From Linyphia triangularis (lineage: Eukaryota; Arthropoda; Arachnida; Araneae; Linyphiidae), in assembly GCA_963978545.1 (NCBI GenBank), contig OZ021722.1:108058442-108122441 (forward strand): DNA of 64,000 bases, in the 5' to 3' direction. Of this stretch, positions 12,114 to 24,508 are shown piece by piece. Every line of letters starts with the position of its first letter. Within the stretch, counting starts at the first letter, position 1. Both the position numbers and the translations under genes were made by a program. A model generated the notes under the pieces. That model was not told the DNA's origin, ran no database searches, and was given only the letters and a program-made list of their open reading frames with translations.

Positions 12114-12177
12114 CATAATATTAAAAGTGTACTTGAAAATTTCAGAAAGAAATTGATTAATTTAACTTATCAGAATA

Positions 12178-12909
12178 TCTATATATTTAATAGGCAATAT
12201 GTTTTTTGGGGTTAGTCCGTCCGCCTAAACTACTCAACCAATTTCAATGATCAAGGTGTCATTTTAAAGGAAATAAGCTGTAGATTTGCCAAAACGTGCC
12301 AAAATAATTTATTAACACTTTATTAATTAGTTAAATTTCAATATTTTTCATCTTTAAGCTACTACAAAGCCTCAATGATTTTGAATATAAGAATGGCAAC
12401 ATCCTTAAGTAAACAAACCCGCTGTTCGGGGGTTCAACCAACCAACCAACCGTTGCTAATTTTAAAGCTCTTTTTAAACTCTTCGTTTCAAAGTAGATTT
12501 TTTCTGTTTTTCTGAAGCATTTTTGTATTAGAGTAATTATTATTTTGAAGTATTTCTATCCAGAAAATGCCTCGCGTTGGACGTCGTTCTCTAACGGGGC
12601 GACTTATCAGAATAAATAAAAGATATTGGGACTTCAATGTAAGGGCATAACTAATGAAGTTTTAAATCAGAATGTTGGCGGATAGTATATTTAACTTTCT
12701 ATTATGAAACTTGCAATTTGGGTGTTTTCTCTATTAGGCCTTACATTAAAGTTATAAAAATTTGGTTACATTTTTTATGGCTGGCAAACCTATTCAAGCG
12801 CAGCAAGATGTTTTAACCAAAAATTCGAGCGGCAAAGCCGCTCAATCCGAGCGCAGCGAGGTGTTTGGGGGTTGGCGAGCGTTAGCGAGCAGGGGGCGAA
12901 GCCCCCTAG
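12178..12909 (+). mobile_element. Nonautonomous Helitron, copy 1
   Basis: Begins with TC (TCTATATATTTAATAGGC) after a host A. Ends in the 3' hairpin GGGGGCGAAGCCCCC immediately before CTAG, then host T. These are the Helitron hallmarks: 5' TC, 3' CTRR after a short hairpin, insertion between A and T, and no target duplication. A 27-codon frame at 12567-12650 (MPRVGRRSLTGRL then IRINKRYW) may be the residue of an ancestral ORF start. No Rep/helicase motif is present. The second copy is 40522-41284. Confidence 0.9.
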
Positions 12910-13154
12910 TATCTCTTAATGTAGCGCGAGAAGTAATTTATTTTATATCAGCGTTAGTCACAACGCGGCCTGCGCCGGATTTTTCTGCTGCCCGCCAACA
13001 GTACAAAAGAAACTAAAATCAAACTTCATGGTATGGATTTTTTTTTTTACATAATTTTAATTTGTTCAAAATAGTACGTGTTAACTATGCAGAACCGAGT
13101 TCTTCACTATGTGCCCAAAGAAATTATATACAAAAGCTTTCAGCAAGATAGATC

Positions 13155-13969
13155 CAGGACCTGATTTACCATTAGGCCCACTAGGCCCGGGCCTAGGGGC
13201 CCCAAAATTTGGGGGCCCCCAAATTTTGAAAGTTTTCTGAAAATTTTAAATATAATGGTCTTTTTATGGGAAGTACTGAACAAAAATAATAATTTTTTTT
13301 TAGTTACACATCCGCAAATTCCATATTTTTTATAGTCACAGAGAGTAAAATTAGATAGATTAACCTAATAAAACCTAACTAAGCAAATCTTTCCGGTTCA
13401 GCCAATCATATACAACTTCTTCATATGTACACGGAGACAAGGGCTTTACGCCGCTGTTCTCCTTCTCTCGCCTCTTGTAAAGAGATGTTCACCAATCAAC
13501 CATATACAACTTCTTATATTATGAAATGGAAGAATCTTTATGATTGGTTGGTTTGCAGGCTCTTCCGTGGACTTTTTTGGCCCTCCTTTTTGGTGAGATC
13601 GTGGAAACAGTGGAAAGTTTACTTTGTATTATTTACAATTATTGTTATAAAATTAAGTAATCTTTATTATTATATAATTTGTGGACCCTCTGTGGTAAAA
13701 TGTAAGTTTAAAATACAGGAAAGTGTGCTTTAAAATCAATGTTCATGGGGAGTCTTGATTAATTCAAAAGTTTTGAGCAAATCAAGATCATACTAATTAT
13801 AACAAAAAAATCGTGTGAAAGTAAACTATGAGTTTAAATTGTAAAAAGTTAGTCCTAACGAATGTAGTTTGATCTGGTAATATTGTGACGTAAGGAAATA
13901 AATATTTGCTATTGGGGCCCCTCTCTGAATGTTGGGCCTACAGTAAAAAAAATTCTAAATCAGGCCCTG
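13155..13969. mobile_element. hAT-type nonautonomous element, 8-bp duplication GATAGATC
   Basis: Ends are CAGGACCTGATTTACC and the inverted TCTAAATCAGGCCCTG, flanked by exact 8-bp duplications GATAGATC (13147-13154 and 13970-13977). Eight-bp duplications with CAGGG-like ends are characteristic of hAT elements. The subterminal region is G/C-rich (GGGCCTAGGGGCCCC). The 102-codon frame at 13425-13733 shows no BED, RNase-H-like or dimerisation motif, so mobilisation would need a transposase in trans. Confidence 0.9.
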
Positions 13970-14210
13970 GATAGATCAAGAATAAATACAGGAACAACTT
14001 AATAAATGGTCCAAACGAGATTTAGTTAAGACTGGCTGTAACAAATACTGCGACAAACAGCGATTTCGACCGTCATCGTCACACAATTGATACCGACAAA
14101 ACAGGGCAATCTGGAAGTACAGTTTAAGTACTTTTATTAAAAGTTAGCTCAACTCGTATCGTCACGTTGGAACGAAAGATTCACTTCTTTCTTAGACTTT
14201 GATTTATTAA

Positions 14211-15091
14211 GGTAGTAGTCTGGTAACTTATGCCTATTTTCATGACTTCTTTGGAGGGTGGTTTTTTATAGGAAAATAAAAATGAATTATCTTGAATATT
14301 TAGAGTGTTTTTATTTACATATTGAAAATATAAAAAAAAAATTTATTTGAAAAAATGTAATAGTTTATTACTATTATTATTGTCACTCGAAGTTGGAACC
14401 TCAAAAAAAAAAAATGCACGTGGGTGGCCCGGTTGATTTTGGCCCTCGATGTTATCTGAAATCAAATATTCTTGATTATTCTTAATCTATAGACATGTCA
14501 TTCTGGTCGGAAGTACTGAAGTTAAATTTCAAGGGTAAATAACAAAATGGCGGACTTTGAAAAAAAAAAAGTCCTTTTATTTTAGCAAAGAAAGGGTTGT
14601 AAAATAAAAAGTTAGGGGTGAAAAAAATTCTCGTTAGTACCGACGAGAACTATAAGTGTGTAGAACAGCCTGTTAAAATTTGAAAGCAATTGGTTCAGTA
14701 GAAAAAAAGGACCCGGGCCGACCAGAAAAACAATGTTTTGAGAAAAACGCGTTTAATGCCTGGATCTCCAGAACTTTTCGTACCACGTTTTTTTCCTTTC
14801 CTACCCATCTTAGATGCTTACGTGTCAACGTACGATCAAATACTAACAGAGTACTGTGAATTTTAACTTAAATATACTAAAAGCGCAAACAATAGAAGGG
14901 TCCAAGCAGTTGCAGCGGCCGGTCGACCTTAAAGGTTGGACTCCGAGGCGCTCTAGGAAACTCGTTATAACTCCCGAAATATTTCGAATTTCTGTTTGAA
15001 ATTTTCACAGTATATTCTCAAGACATTGTACTTTCAAATTAAGCAAAAAATTTTTTTCGATTTTTTGAACCCAAGTTACCAGACTACTACC
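14211..15091. mobile_element. TTAA-flanked TIR element (881 bp)
   Basis: Inverted ends GGTAGTAGTCTGGTAACTT and AAGTTACCAGACTACTACC, with TTAA on both sides (14207-14210 and 15092-15095). A TTAA duplication points to piggyBac- or Kolobok-type transposition. Internal sequence includes AAAATGGCGGACTTTG and no recognisable transposase. Single copy in this window. Confidence 0.88.
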
Positions 15092-15421
15092 TTAATAATG
15101 AAAATGGTTTTTTAATTTTTTTTTTTTTTTTGGATAAAGAAAGAAACAAATATCAATTGAAATTTTATTAAATGAAAGAAAAATGTCAATAATTTTTTTT
15201 CAGTTTTCAGAAATGCTATATATTTTTAAATCGATAATAATTAAAGATACATATATTGGTGTATTCGGCCCAAGTAAAGCTCCAACATAAGTCATACGGC
15301 CAGCCTCGAAAAGTTAGTGGAGAACGCTGATTAAGATAGTACTCTATAATTTTATATAAAGCTAGTATTTGGGATAAAGTGTGGAGCACATATTTGCTTA
15401 AACACAAATAATAAATATTTA
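15092..15421. other. AT-rich stretch, nothing recognised
   Basis: A minus frame at 15216-15407 has no motif. Confidence 0.4.
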
Positions 15422-15602
15422 TTGGTTGGTTGTTTTCAGATTATCTGGCGCCGTCAGCAACACGAGGGCTATAATGCGCCGAAACATTCGTCATTAGACA
15501 AGCCAACATACATTTACAAACACCCATGCCTAACACGGGACTCGAACCCGCAACCTCGCGGTCTAGAGGCTAGCACGCTAACCACTATACCGTTTGGTCG
15601 GC
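15422..15602 (-). mobile_element. tRNA-derived SINE, full length, minus
   Basis: Reads on the minus strand from GCCGACCAAACGGTATAGTG through B box GGTTCGAGTCC, CATGGGTGTTTGTAAATG and GGCGCCAGATAATCTGAAAA to an (AACC)n end. Exact 12-bp duplication AATAAATATTTA at 15410-15421 and 15603-15614. The tail and long duplications imply copying by a LINE enzyme. This copy has the canonical B box without the extra C seen in four other copies. Confidence 0.92.
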
Positions 15603-16260
15603 AATAAATATTTAAAACTGATTGATACATCCAAAATCATTTTTATTTTCCAGAAAATTTCATTTACAAACTAAAACTTCTGTTTATTAGTATATGATAC
15701 TATTGAACGCATATTTATAAAATAAAAGTTGTAAAGAGATATTATTTTATAAAACTATCTTGTGGCTTTAAAATGTGAAATTTGTCATTTTCTTATTTTA
15801 AATTTTAATATAAATTCTACTGTGTTCACGCTTTAAATATTTCCTGGTTTGAAAAAACCTCATTGCAGCTTGTAAAGGGCCTCAAATTTTAATGAAAAAT
15901 AAATACACAATATATCAAACTATTTTCCCAGATATAAACTCGTTGGAAAAAACCCTGGGCTTTCTTTTACTGCGATCTAAGTCTTAAAAAAGAGAAACAA
16001 CATCTACAGAGATCAGCAAGCAAAAGAATGTCTAGGGAGTCGAAGAAAAAACAATTATCCGTACGACGAAGCTTCAACTTAAGGTTAAGTTATTCGTTTC
16101 ACACGAAAAAACATGTAAGGAAATCACGCTTAAAAAGAAAAGAAATGTGCTCTTTAAACCACTTTATTTTTGAGATGAAACCTTGCAACGTTTCCTAATG
16201 CAGAAGGACAATGCCTCATATGTTTCAAATAATTTTGAAGAGGTGAACACATTTAATAAA
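15603..16260. other. AT-rich stretch, nothing recognised
   Basis: Only the SINE duplication copy at its left edge is recognised. Confidence 0.4.
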
Positions 16261-16945
<685 letters not shown>

Positions 16946-17267
16946 AGAGAGTTGGATTGAGGTATGAAATAAAATGAAATGGTGAAATGTTTCGAGGTGA
17001 TTTATTAAAAAAATAATAATGATAAAAAAAACAACAAAAAAAAAATAAAAAAACAACAACATACAAACTAAAAATTCAACTTGGTATTTAGTCGCTTTTT
17101 CAAATGAGGAATTATCAAAGCAATCGATTTAATAAATAGAAAAATGGTGCACAGTTTAAGTTTCTTCCCATTTTTTCTTTTTCACATTTTAATTTTGTGA
17201 AAAGTTTTGAATACGTTTCGCTTCGAAAGCATCTGCTTACCATTAATCACCAATTTTCATTAAGTAT

Positions 17268-17590
17268 ACACTTTTTACTGTAAATTACTTATATGTATAC
17301 ATAGAGTAATGGAAGTCTAGTATTCGGTCGGAAAAAAAAAAAAAAATGTTGTTATGCCTCTTAAGGTGTTCTAAACATCCCCACCTCCGAAATTCCCGTA
17401 AAAAGTTGAAAAACAAATGCCTTAAACACAGAGTTGTGGTTTCCTTGAGAATATCTCGTCAACGATCGTTTTTTTCTTCTCTTCTCAGTTTCACTTATAA
17501 GAAAGGATAATATAAGAATTATTGAAAAGTATATCGCCAAAATCTTCATTTTGGCAGATTTTTTTTTTTTAAAGTACTAAAAATTATATT
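17268..17590 (+). mobile_element. T element, copy 5 (internally deleted)
   Basis: Has the 5' part TTTTTACTGTAAATTACTTA with AGTAATGGAAGTCTAG, an A run, then jumps to TATGCCTCTTAAGGTGTTC and continues to the TTTCACTTATAAGAAAGG block. About 350 bp of the family consensus is absent at the A run. Confidence 0.72.
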
Positions 17591-18782
17591 GTTTTAAAGA
17601 AAGCTGGATCTGTTTTTGTCGAATGCTATAAAATCTATAAATTTCTGATCATGTAGAAATCTTTTACTGTGATCTGCATTCTAAAGTAGCTTAACATGTA
17701 AAGGCACGTATCAACTTGGGAAAGAAAAATTGGACATCCACCATCTTTAAGTATAGTTGAGGAAATTTAATTCAAAAGTATAATTTTAAGGCCTTATACA
17801 ATAGAAAAGAATTGAATATTTTTTTTTAATGATTTAGATTAGACTCTGAAGAAAAAACAGTTCTTAAATACAACTGAGAAATGTTGGTTGGTTGAACTCC
17901 AGGCTGGGAGTGGAAAGCAAGGACTTTGTGAACTAGCACCTGCTTCCGCGTACATATGTGAGAGAACCACCTCTCTGGAACAGGTTGAGAAAAGAAAAAA
18001 AAAAAAAAGAAAAAAAAAAAGGGGGGGGGGGGGGGGGCTTGTCAAATCCTATCGGTGCAGAAGGAATTTTGTGAAATTTCCATTTCAATGCTTTCTCCGG
18101 GTAAGGATGTGGAAGGCCTAAAGCCTGAGAAATGTTTTGAATACAATGAAGACATCCAAATTCTTCTTCTTTTCTTCTTTTTTTTTTTAAATAGAAAATC
18201 AAATACTAAACTAATAATTCAACTTCAGATGACGTAAAACTTTGAAATGTGAATGTGATAACTTTTGTAAAAAAAAAAAAAAAAAAATTCTTACGAATAG
18301 TGTTACTTTCTCTATTTCACATTTTAATTATGACAAAAAATTAATAATTACACTTTAGATAATTTTTGTGATGAAGGGATTATTTCTCTCATTTTTTCGC
18401 AAAATGCCAATGAAAACGAGCATAATTTTCTGGAAATGTATTAAAATACATTATTAACAGAAAATATTTTGTTTCAATTGGAAGCCACGCCGAAATCGAA
18501 GAATTTTCGTTTCCCTGCAAAATTTTTTTACTGCTAGATTTATCTTACAAAAGTGAAACAAGATGTACAGAGATGGTTTATCACCTAAAAAACAACAAGT
18601 TGGGTCTCGACAATTTGCTTTTCTATTTCATGATAACTAAATGCTAATTTGCATTTAAAACTATACTTTAATGTCATGAAAAATATAAAAAGAATCATTT
18701 AGTCATTTAAGAGTTGTCATTTAAAAGTTATTACTCAAGAAATGTAGAAATTAGTGTGTTTTCCAAATGAATGTTCCAAAAG

Positions 18783-18818
<36 letters not shown>

Positions 18819-19145
18819 GTTTAAAAGAAACAATTTAATTGTATTTTTAAAAGTAGTATTGCTAAACATGAGTTATTCCAGCATGAAATTTTAATTATGT
18901 TCTGATACTTTTATAAGAAAAGGTAGTTTTAAATGAAATTTTAATAAACGAATTTTGAATATTAAGAACTAATTAACTTATTAAAAAAATAACACTTCCA
19001 AATTAAACTGTATACTTATATTTAGTTATATTTAGAGGATGTAGTAACATACAAAAGAAAACACTTTAATGAATAAATTATTTTGCTGTCATCGAAGCCT
19101 GACTTCCTTATTTTCAGCATTTTTAACTGACTTTTTTTTTTTTTT
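17591..19145. other. AT-rich stretch with homopolymers, no gene recognised
   Basis: Contains an A-rich then G-run segment (about 17993-18037), A runs at about 18270-18287 and 18788-18817, and a GTTGGTTGGTTG block (17884) reminiscent of an (AACC)n SINE tail but lacking the SINE body. Confidence 0.45.
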
Positions 19146-19149
19146 TTAA

Positions 19150-19870
19150 GGGGACTGTTAAGGCAAAAATTTCAAAATTTTCTATTTTTATATTATAGTG
19201 GATATATATAGCCTTCAATTCTAGCTTTCAGTACATACCTTACTTTTGCTGATCCGAGAAGAACTAAGAATATTATTTGAGTTTTCGTAAGCGCGCATAT
19301 CAGAAATCGTATGTATTTCAACTTCTTTAATTGCATTTTTCTCTTCATGTGTATTTTAAGATTTTTAGGGTATTCGATTTGTTCCTTGCGATTCAAAAGT
19401 TGATGTATTTTTTTTTTTAATTTGGAGATATTGTTTACTATACTATTTTGAACACAATTGTGCATGGATTTTGGAATCTGGTATTTTTTTATTGTTTTAC
19501 AGCAATTTTCGTAATGCTTCTATTTAAAAAGTTTACATTTTTTGCCGTTGTACGAATGTTTTACTTTTAAATAATTAACTAATGAGTCAAATTCAAAATC
19601 CATGTACAATTATGTGAATATTTATTCAATTAGCTTGTACAAAAAAATTTAAACAGATTACTGCAAAAAATTTGAATCGCAATGAGCGTTTTTAAAATTA
19701 CGGAAAAAACGCTAAATTTTTCAATAAAAATTTAATTTCTTGAAAAAAAATCAATATAAATTTTTGAAATTTTAGGTTGTGTTTCATCTAATTGCTATTG
19801 AACTGCACAAAAAATTTCATGACTTTTAGACAAAAATTGAAGAATTTTTATTTTTGACTTAACAGTCCCC
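19150..19870. mobile_element. M element, TTAA-flanked (721 bp)
   Basis: Left end GGGGACTGTTAAG and right end CTTAACAGTCCCC are inverted copies, flanked by TTAA (19146-19149 and 19871-19874). Interior is AT-rich without transposase motifs. End structure resembles the G family (GGGGGTCC ends, also TTAA), suggesting one superfamily. Confidence 0.85.
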
Positions 19871-19918
19871 TTAACTGATGCTTCATAATTATATATAAAA
19901 ACACATTTCACTAATATT

Positions 19919-20083
19919 TGTTAAGTATATCCCCTAGTTCATTTCTATACTTGGTTTTTGTAGCAACGCATGTGGAAAAGGCTTTTTTACTGAGGTAGGT
20001 TGTAATAAAAGGCATCAATTCTTTTACCACGCGCTTGAATATTTTTGGATATTCTTCCATTAATTTTATCCAAAATAGCCCAG
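19919..20083 (-). pseudogene. hAT transposase C-terminal fragment (ZBED5/SCAND3-like)
   Basis: Minus strand reads FWIKLMEEYPKIFKRVVKEL, then MPFITTYLSKKAFST, then KTKYRNELGDIL. This matches the hAT dimerisation tail common in ZBED5/SCAND3-like mobile genes (pattern LLPF-TTYLCE-GFS-L---K-KYRN-L). About 55 residues survive and upstream catalytic regions are absent. It lies between two TTAA insertions, M on its C-terminal side and G on its N-terminal side. DNA beyond G (20842-20960, CTGTGTTCTGCGGAGCC on the minus strand) may belong to the same original element. Family naming is from motif memory. Confidence 0.7.
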
Positions 20084-20114
20084 TGCAGAGCCTTTAGTTC
20101 TGAACGCAGGTTAA

Positions 20115-20837
20115 GGGGGTCCGGTACCGAAAATAAAAAAAACTTTATTTATGTACACTTTTATGTCAACAATTTATTTTATGTATGAGATACTATTTAT
20201 ATATCTTTGAGAAAATGTTTTTTTAAATATTGTGTTTAGTTATTTAAAAAAAAAATTAAAAACAAAGAAAAATCCATAATAATTGATGTTTGCGTATTTT
20301 GATATAAGTCAAGAAAAAATAATTTTTTTTTCAAAGTGAAAGCTTTCTGTAATACATAATTATATAAAGAAAATTTTGTCTTCACAGAATTTTGATAGGT
20401 GAATTAAAAAAAATTAAAAAAATTCTCAAAGTTAAAATATTGAAATTTTTGCTTTTTTTTTATGTTATCTCTTACGCTAAATGTTATATTTTAAAACAGA
20501 ATTAAAAAAATAAAATTATGCGAAGACAAAATATTTAAAACTATATAAATTAAATGCTCCAAAAATTTGAATAGCCAATTATTAATGGTTCTGGAGATAT
20601 ATCGATTTGAATATGCAACATCTGTGAAAAACACTAGTGTTCGAAAAACGCACTTTAAGCAGACGCTTCAAGGTGTTACGCCCATTAGTGATGTTTAAAT
20701 AACAGGTAATTTTATGGCGTTCTAATCACAGGAGGAATAAGATAAAAACACCATTCTCTTCAGGAATGTATGAACTATTTTTTAAAATCAGAAAAAAAAA
20801 TTGGGGATTTTTGAAGAAATTTTGGTACTGGACCCCC
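20115..20837 (+). mobile_element. G element, copy 1 (TTAA-flanked, 723 bp)
   Basis: Ends GGGGGTCCGGTACCGAAA and TTTTGGTACTGGACCCCC are inverted. TTAA lies at 20111-20114 and 20838-20841. Collinear with the inverted copy 56263-56982. Interior includes ATATCGATTTGAATATGCAA and AACACTAGTGTTCGAAAAAC. No ORF. Inserted next to the hAT transposase fragment. Confidence 0.9.
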
Positions 20838-21278
20838 TTAATGTTCGAATTTTATCATTGACTCGCGGAACTCCTAAAGCGTTTGAGTCCAATCCTAAGG
20901 CTCCGCAGAACACAGGTTAAAGAACACTGTCACAAAGGGTGCATTAGTGATAAGTAGTGGAGGGAAAAGTTGTTTTTAAAACAGGCTAATTTTTACTTTC
21001 AATTACCCATAAATAGACAAAAGCTCATGAAAGTCTTGCATTCCATCAAACCACATTGCTTTTCTACACGTTTAGAAGTTTGCTGAGTTTAATATGTGGT
21101 CTAGGAAAATGTGGGGCTTCGAGGGTGCGCAAAAGGTAGCTGAAATTGAAAATTTTATGTTTTTCATCAATTAAACGGCCCGAACTATTTTGATAAAAAT
21201 AGCCGTGGTAAAGCCTTTTTTAGTTGTTATAAGCATACCTACATCTAAAATTTCCGTAGAAATGCGATAAAGGCTTAA

Positions 21279-21526
21279 CCCCTTGACATACAATGACGTC
21301 TCGGACACGTCATTCATTTCATGTGCCATTGTAGACTTTGACGTCTCCGAGACGTCAAGAACTGTCTTCGGTGAACACCTGGCAGTACATTATTAGATTA
21401 CCTGTTACGTTCATGCATCGATGCTGTTTTGTTTAGTTAGACTGTTGAAGATTCCTTTCTCGTCGCATCATGATCTAATCTGAAGTTATATTTTGGCACC
21501 AGGCAATTTTATTTGTATGTCAAGGG
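21279..21526. mobile_element. piggyBac-like MITE inside T copy 6
   Basis: After TTAA (21275-21278), ends CCCCTTGACATACAA and TTGTATGTCAAGGG are inverted. The right-hand TTAA has changed to ATTG. Subterminal CGTC/GACG blocks (GACGTCTCGGACACGTC, GACGTCTCCGAGACGTC) are palindromic. At 248 bp it is non-coding. TTAA preference and CCC-start ends suit piggyBac. Confidence 0.8.
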
Positions 21527-21805
21527 ATTGAAAAGCTTAGTAACGAATACCTTTAACACAGAGTTCTCTTCCCTTGACTTTCACCCATCAACGACTGTTT
21601 CTTTTTTGTTGAACTTACAAGAAAGGATAATGAAATATTTCTATAAACATCCCCAATTCTGAAATTTGAGTAAAAAGGTGAAAAAGGCTTTACCAGCTGA
21701 ATAAAGAATGTCTTTGTTATCTTTTTGCGAGAGTCTCCCATCAATGTCAGTTCATTCAGTTTCAATTACAATAAAGAATAGTGTAATATTTATCGAAAAG
21801 TATAT

Positions 21806-22260
21806 TGTTGTGAATTTTCCACAGAGGCAATGATGGCACAGTTTTTATTAGATAAAAACTATTATTTATTCGCTCTTCAAAGGTACACAAAATTTAATCG
21901 AAGAACAGTGCAAACAATATCAAGCTTCAACACAAGCTTCAATAACAACAAATTCGAATTCGGCAATAATTCAGGTCAGGCACACACTCAAAGCGTTCAG
22001 CTTTCATCGAGTTCCAAAGTCAAACTGAACACTTTCCCAATCTGAGGTCTTATTTATACAGGCACGTGAGAATCTTCTCGAAACATCCAGCCAACTCGTC
22101 GAAAAAAAAGAAAAATCTCGAAATTTCCCGATTGCTTTAGGTGTTGCCACCTAACCTGTATTATCGCTGTTAATAAATAAAATAAGATAAAATAAATTAC
22201 AATAGAATTTCAAAATAATACGTCACTATTTACAACTTTATACAGAAAATGTGTGCAACA
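21806..22260 (+). mobile_element. Solo LTR, 455 bp, in T copy 6
   Basis: Starts TGTTGTGAAT and ends GTGCAACA, so it has the TG...CA boundary with short TGTTG/CAACA inversion. The flanking 4-bp duplication is ATAT. A TATA-like TTATTTATACAGG (about 22050) and a polyadenylation-like AATAAAATAAG region near the 3' end fit LTR layout. The T sequence continues across the insertion. A relative is at 24509-24982. No internal gag/pol remains, implying LTR-LTR recombination. Family (Ty3 or Pao) unknown. Confidence 0.85.
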
Positions 22261-22400
22261 ATATCTTCAATTTTACCAGTTTGGCAGTTTTTTTTTTTAT
22301 GAATGTAATAATTATCGTCAAAAATATCATCAAGCTGGCTCTTTTTTTTTAATGAATGAAAATATGATTACGACAACTTTAAATTACACCAATTCACGCC

Positions 22401-22945
22401 AAATTTAAATGAAGTGACCAGTATTAACTCGTGTTATCATGGCCAAATGATGACGAGCGGCCACGAGTAAACTCGTAATGCTTTTTTTCCCGCATCATCG
22501 TTGTTTTCTCAGTCCTCTGTTCAAGGCCTGACTTGTATATCTCGGGAGCCCAAAGCACATCAGGTTTCCGGTGACCTATACAAAATTTTAGAGAGGACTC
22601 CCAATAGTTATATTGACAGGGATTGCCGGAAAGATTTTTTGTCTTTAGTCTGCAAGTTTATTGATAATCATTTTCTAAAGTCTAAAATCACAACAAAAAA
22701 TCAACCAAAATGTAGTTTTTAATTTTACTCTTTTTATCCCGAGATTTAGTTGTTCAACGACTGCTAATTAAAATCAGTTTATTGTTTATTTGTGTTCAAA
22801 ATATAATTAAAAATGTTAAAAAAAAGAACAGTGTTCAACTGTACTACGACAATCTTGAAAATTTCAGGGCCCCAAACCTGGTCAATTACGAAATAATTGC
22901 CGGTGAGATGAGATAAATTCTCAGTAAAATTGCCGGTCAACAATG
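22401..22945. other. Unassigned insert-like segment
   Basis: Sits between the body and the apparent 3' end of T copy 6. It includes a 73-codon frame (22501-22722) with a cysteine-containing, non-repetitive sequence that I do not recognise. It may be a second insertion in T or host DNA. Confidence 0.3.
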
Positions 22946-22985
22946 TTTTAAGTGCAATTGAAAGTTGTGAGATGTTTCTCACCCC

Positions 22986-24508
22986 TAGTTAAATAAAATA
23001 AAGCAATAGTTTGCAATAGCACGTTTTCTACAAATAGGAATTTGAAACGATACGAAATATTTGTAAACTTTTATTAGATTTACCCTAAAATTCAGTGGTA
23101 TAGTATAAATGTGCTTAAATTATGGCCCATTTAATTTTTAAAAAAAAGTGTGGCCAAATTTCAAGGTTTTATTACCAAGTAGTTTTTTATCACTGGGCTA
23201 AAAGATAGTGAAATAGAGAGTATAGGGAATGATTTTCACTAGTACTTCTTCTTAAATAGCAAAATTTTGAGCCGAATAATCTAGATTCTAGATTGATCAA
23301 GACAAGTGCGGAAAAGAATCCTTTCAACTTAGTTAAGATGTAGGTTTCAACATTTTTTTTTTTTTTTTAATTTCAATTTAAAAATGAGACCTTTGCATAT
23401 TGAAAAGTGCACTATTCATTAAACTGTTTCCAATATATATATATATTTTTTTTTTTAAACTTCTTCTTTCAAATTTTTTTTTTTTAATAATTAATTAACA
23501 TTTAATCAATTAGGCTAATTTTGAAAGTAATGACAAAAAAAAAATCGTAACCCCACAGATACAATTTTGGTGTCCAATAATGCAGAATACTCTTTTCTAT
23601 GTTTTGACTCTATTAACAGAATTGTACAGTGTGTATATTTTGTGATATATTGCTTTAACTGAATGAATGAGAAAAATCCATGTTTTTTATTCAAAATCTT
23701 ATCTTTAAAATTCTATTAAAAATATTTATTTACCAAACACTTATTATTCAGGATCAAAACATTCAACAATTTATGCAGATTTTATATCAAAAAACAAAAT
23801 AATATATAATTTAAACTGGAGTTATTACTGATAGAATGAAATGAAAAATTGAAGAAACTTCATTTTGAGAAAAACTTTTAAAAGAGCATTTTTGATATAA
23901 AAAAAACTATTATTATATTAATTATTATATATTTACATTTTAGTATGCTCCTCCATCGTAGGGTTTTTCTACTTTTGTGTTGTTTTTATTATGTTTTTGT
24001 TTTTTGAGGACTCTCAAATCTTCATCGATTTTTGAGATTTGAAACCTATACGTGTACCTTCAGTATAAGTTAAAAGCATATTTTTACCGATTACATCATC
24101 ACAATCCCAACACATTGGAATTATATATTATAACAACACATGGGGCCAAATTCTTACCCTCTATCATCGTTAGAAGAGGGATAATCAATGAGTGATGGAA
24201 TTAGTAAAGGCTTTCGATTGTACATGCGTAGATTTCACATATCTCCAAACATGGTTCCTAATGTAACATCACTTTAAAATATAATTTTAACAGATATATG
24301 AAAGTACTTTTTAAAATTTACCTTCTAATCTAAGGACAATAGAAGTTTTAAATTAGTAATTAAATAAAAATGAAGTAATGCTTACAGTCAAAAGTTCAAA
24401 AATGTCACCATTAAGAAAAAGTAATTTGCCAAGATCTTATTATTGAAGTACTAAATCTAAAATAGCAGCACTGCACTTTATCTTCAAAATTTATAAACTC
24501 GTTCACAT
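22986..24508. other. AT-rich stretch with an S-repeat fragment
   Basis: About 23100-23256 matches the right half of the S element (CAAATTTCAAGGTTTTATTA and TAGGGAATGATTTTCACTAG). The last 43 bp (24466-24508, GCAGCACTGCACTTTATC) are the left part of repeat Q. Otherwise T runs and AT-rich DNA with nothing recognised. Confidence 0.5.

Larger units (their letters stand above)
20994..22400 (+). mobile_element. T element, copy 6 (split by two later insertions)
   Basis: Starts TTTTTACTTTCAATTACCC. It is interrupted by a piggyBac-like MITE (21279-21526) and, after CGAAAAGTATAT, by a solo LTR (21806-22260), then resumes at ATATCTTCA. A segment like the family 3' end (CAATTGAAAGTTGTGAGATG) appears only at about 22950, so about 550 bp more may be inserted at 22401-22945. 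Confidence 0.75.

Noticed and set aside
13155..13969. Possible autonomous hAT transposon
   Set aside because: Ends and duplication are clear, but 815 bp is too short and lacks any transposase motif.
15422..15602. tRNA gene at the SINE head (also the other SINE copies)
   Set aside because: A and B boxes are present but the acceptor stem does not close and a constant non-tRNA body follows. These are SINE promoters.
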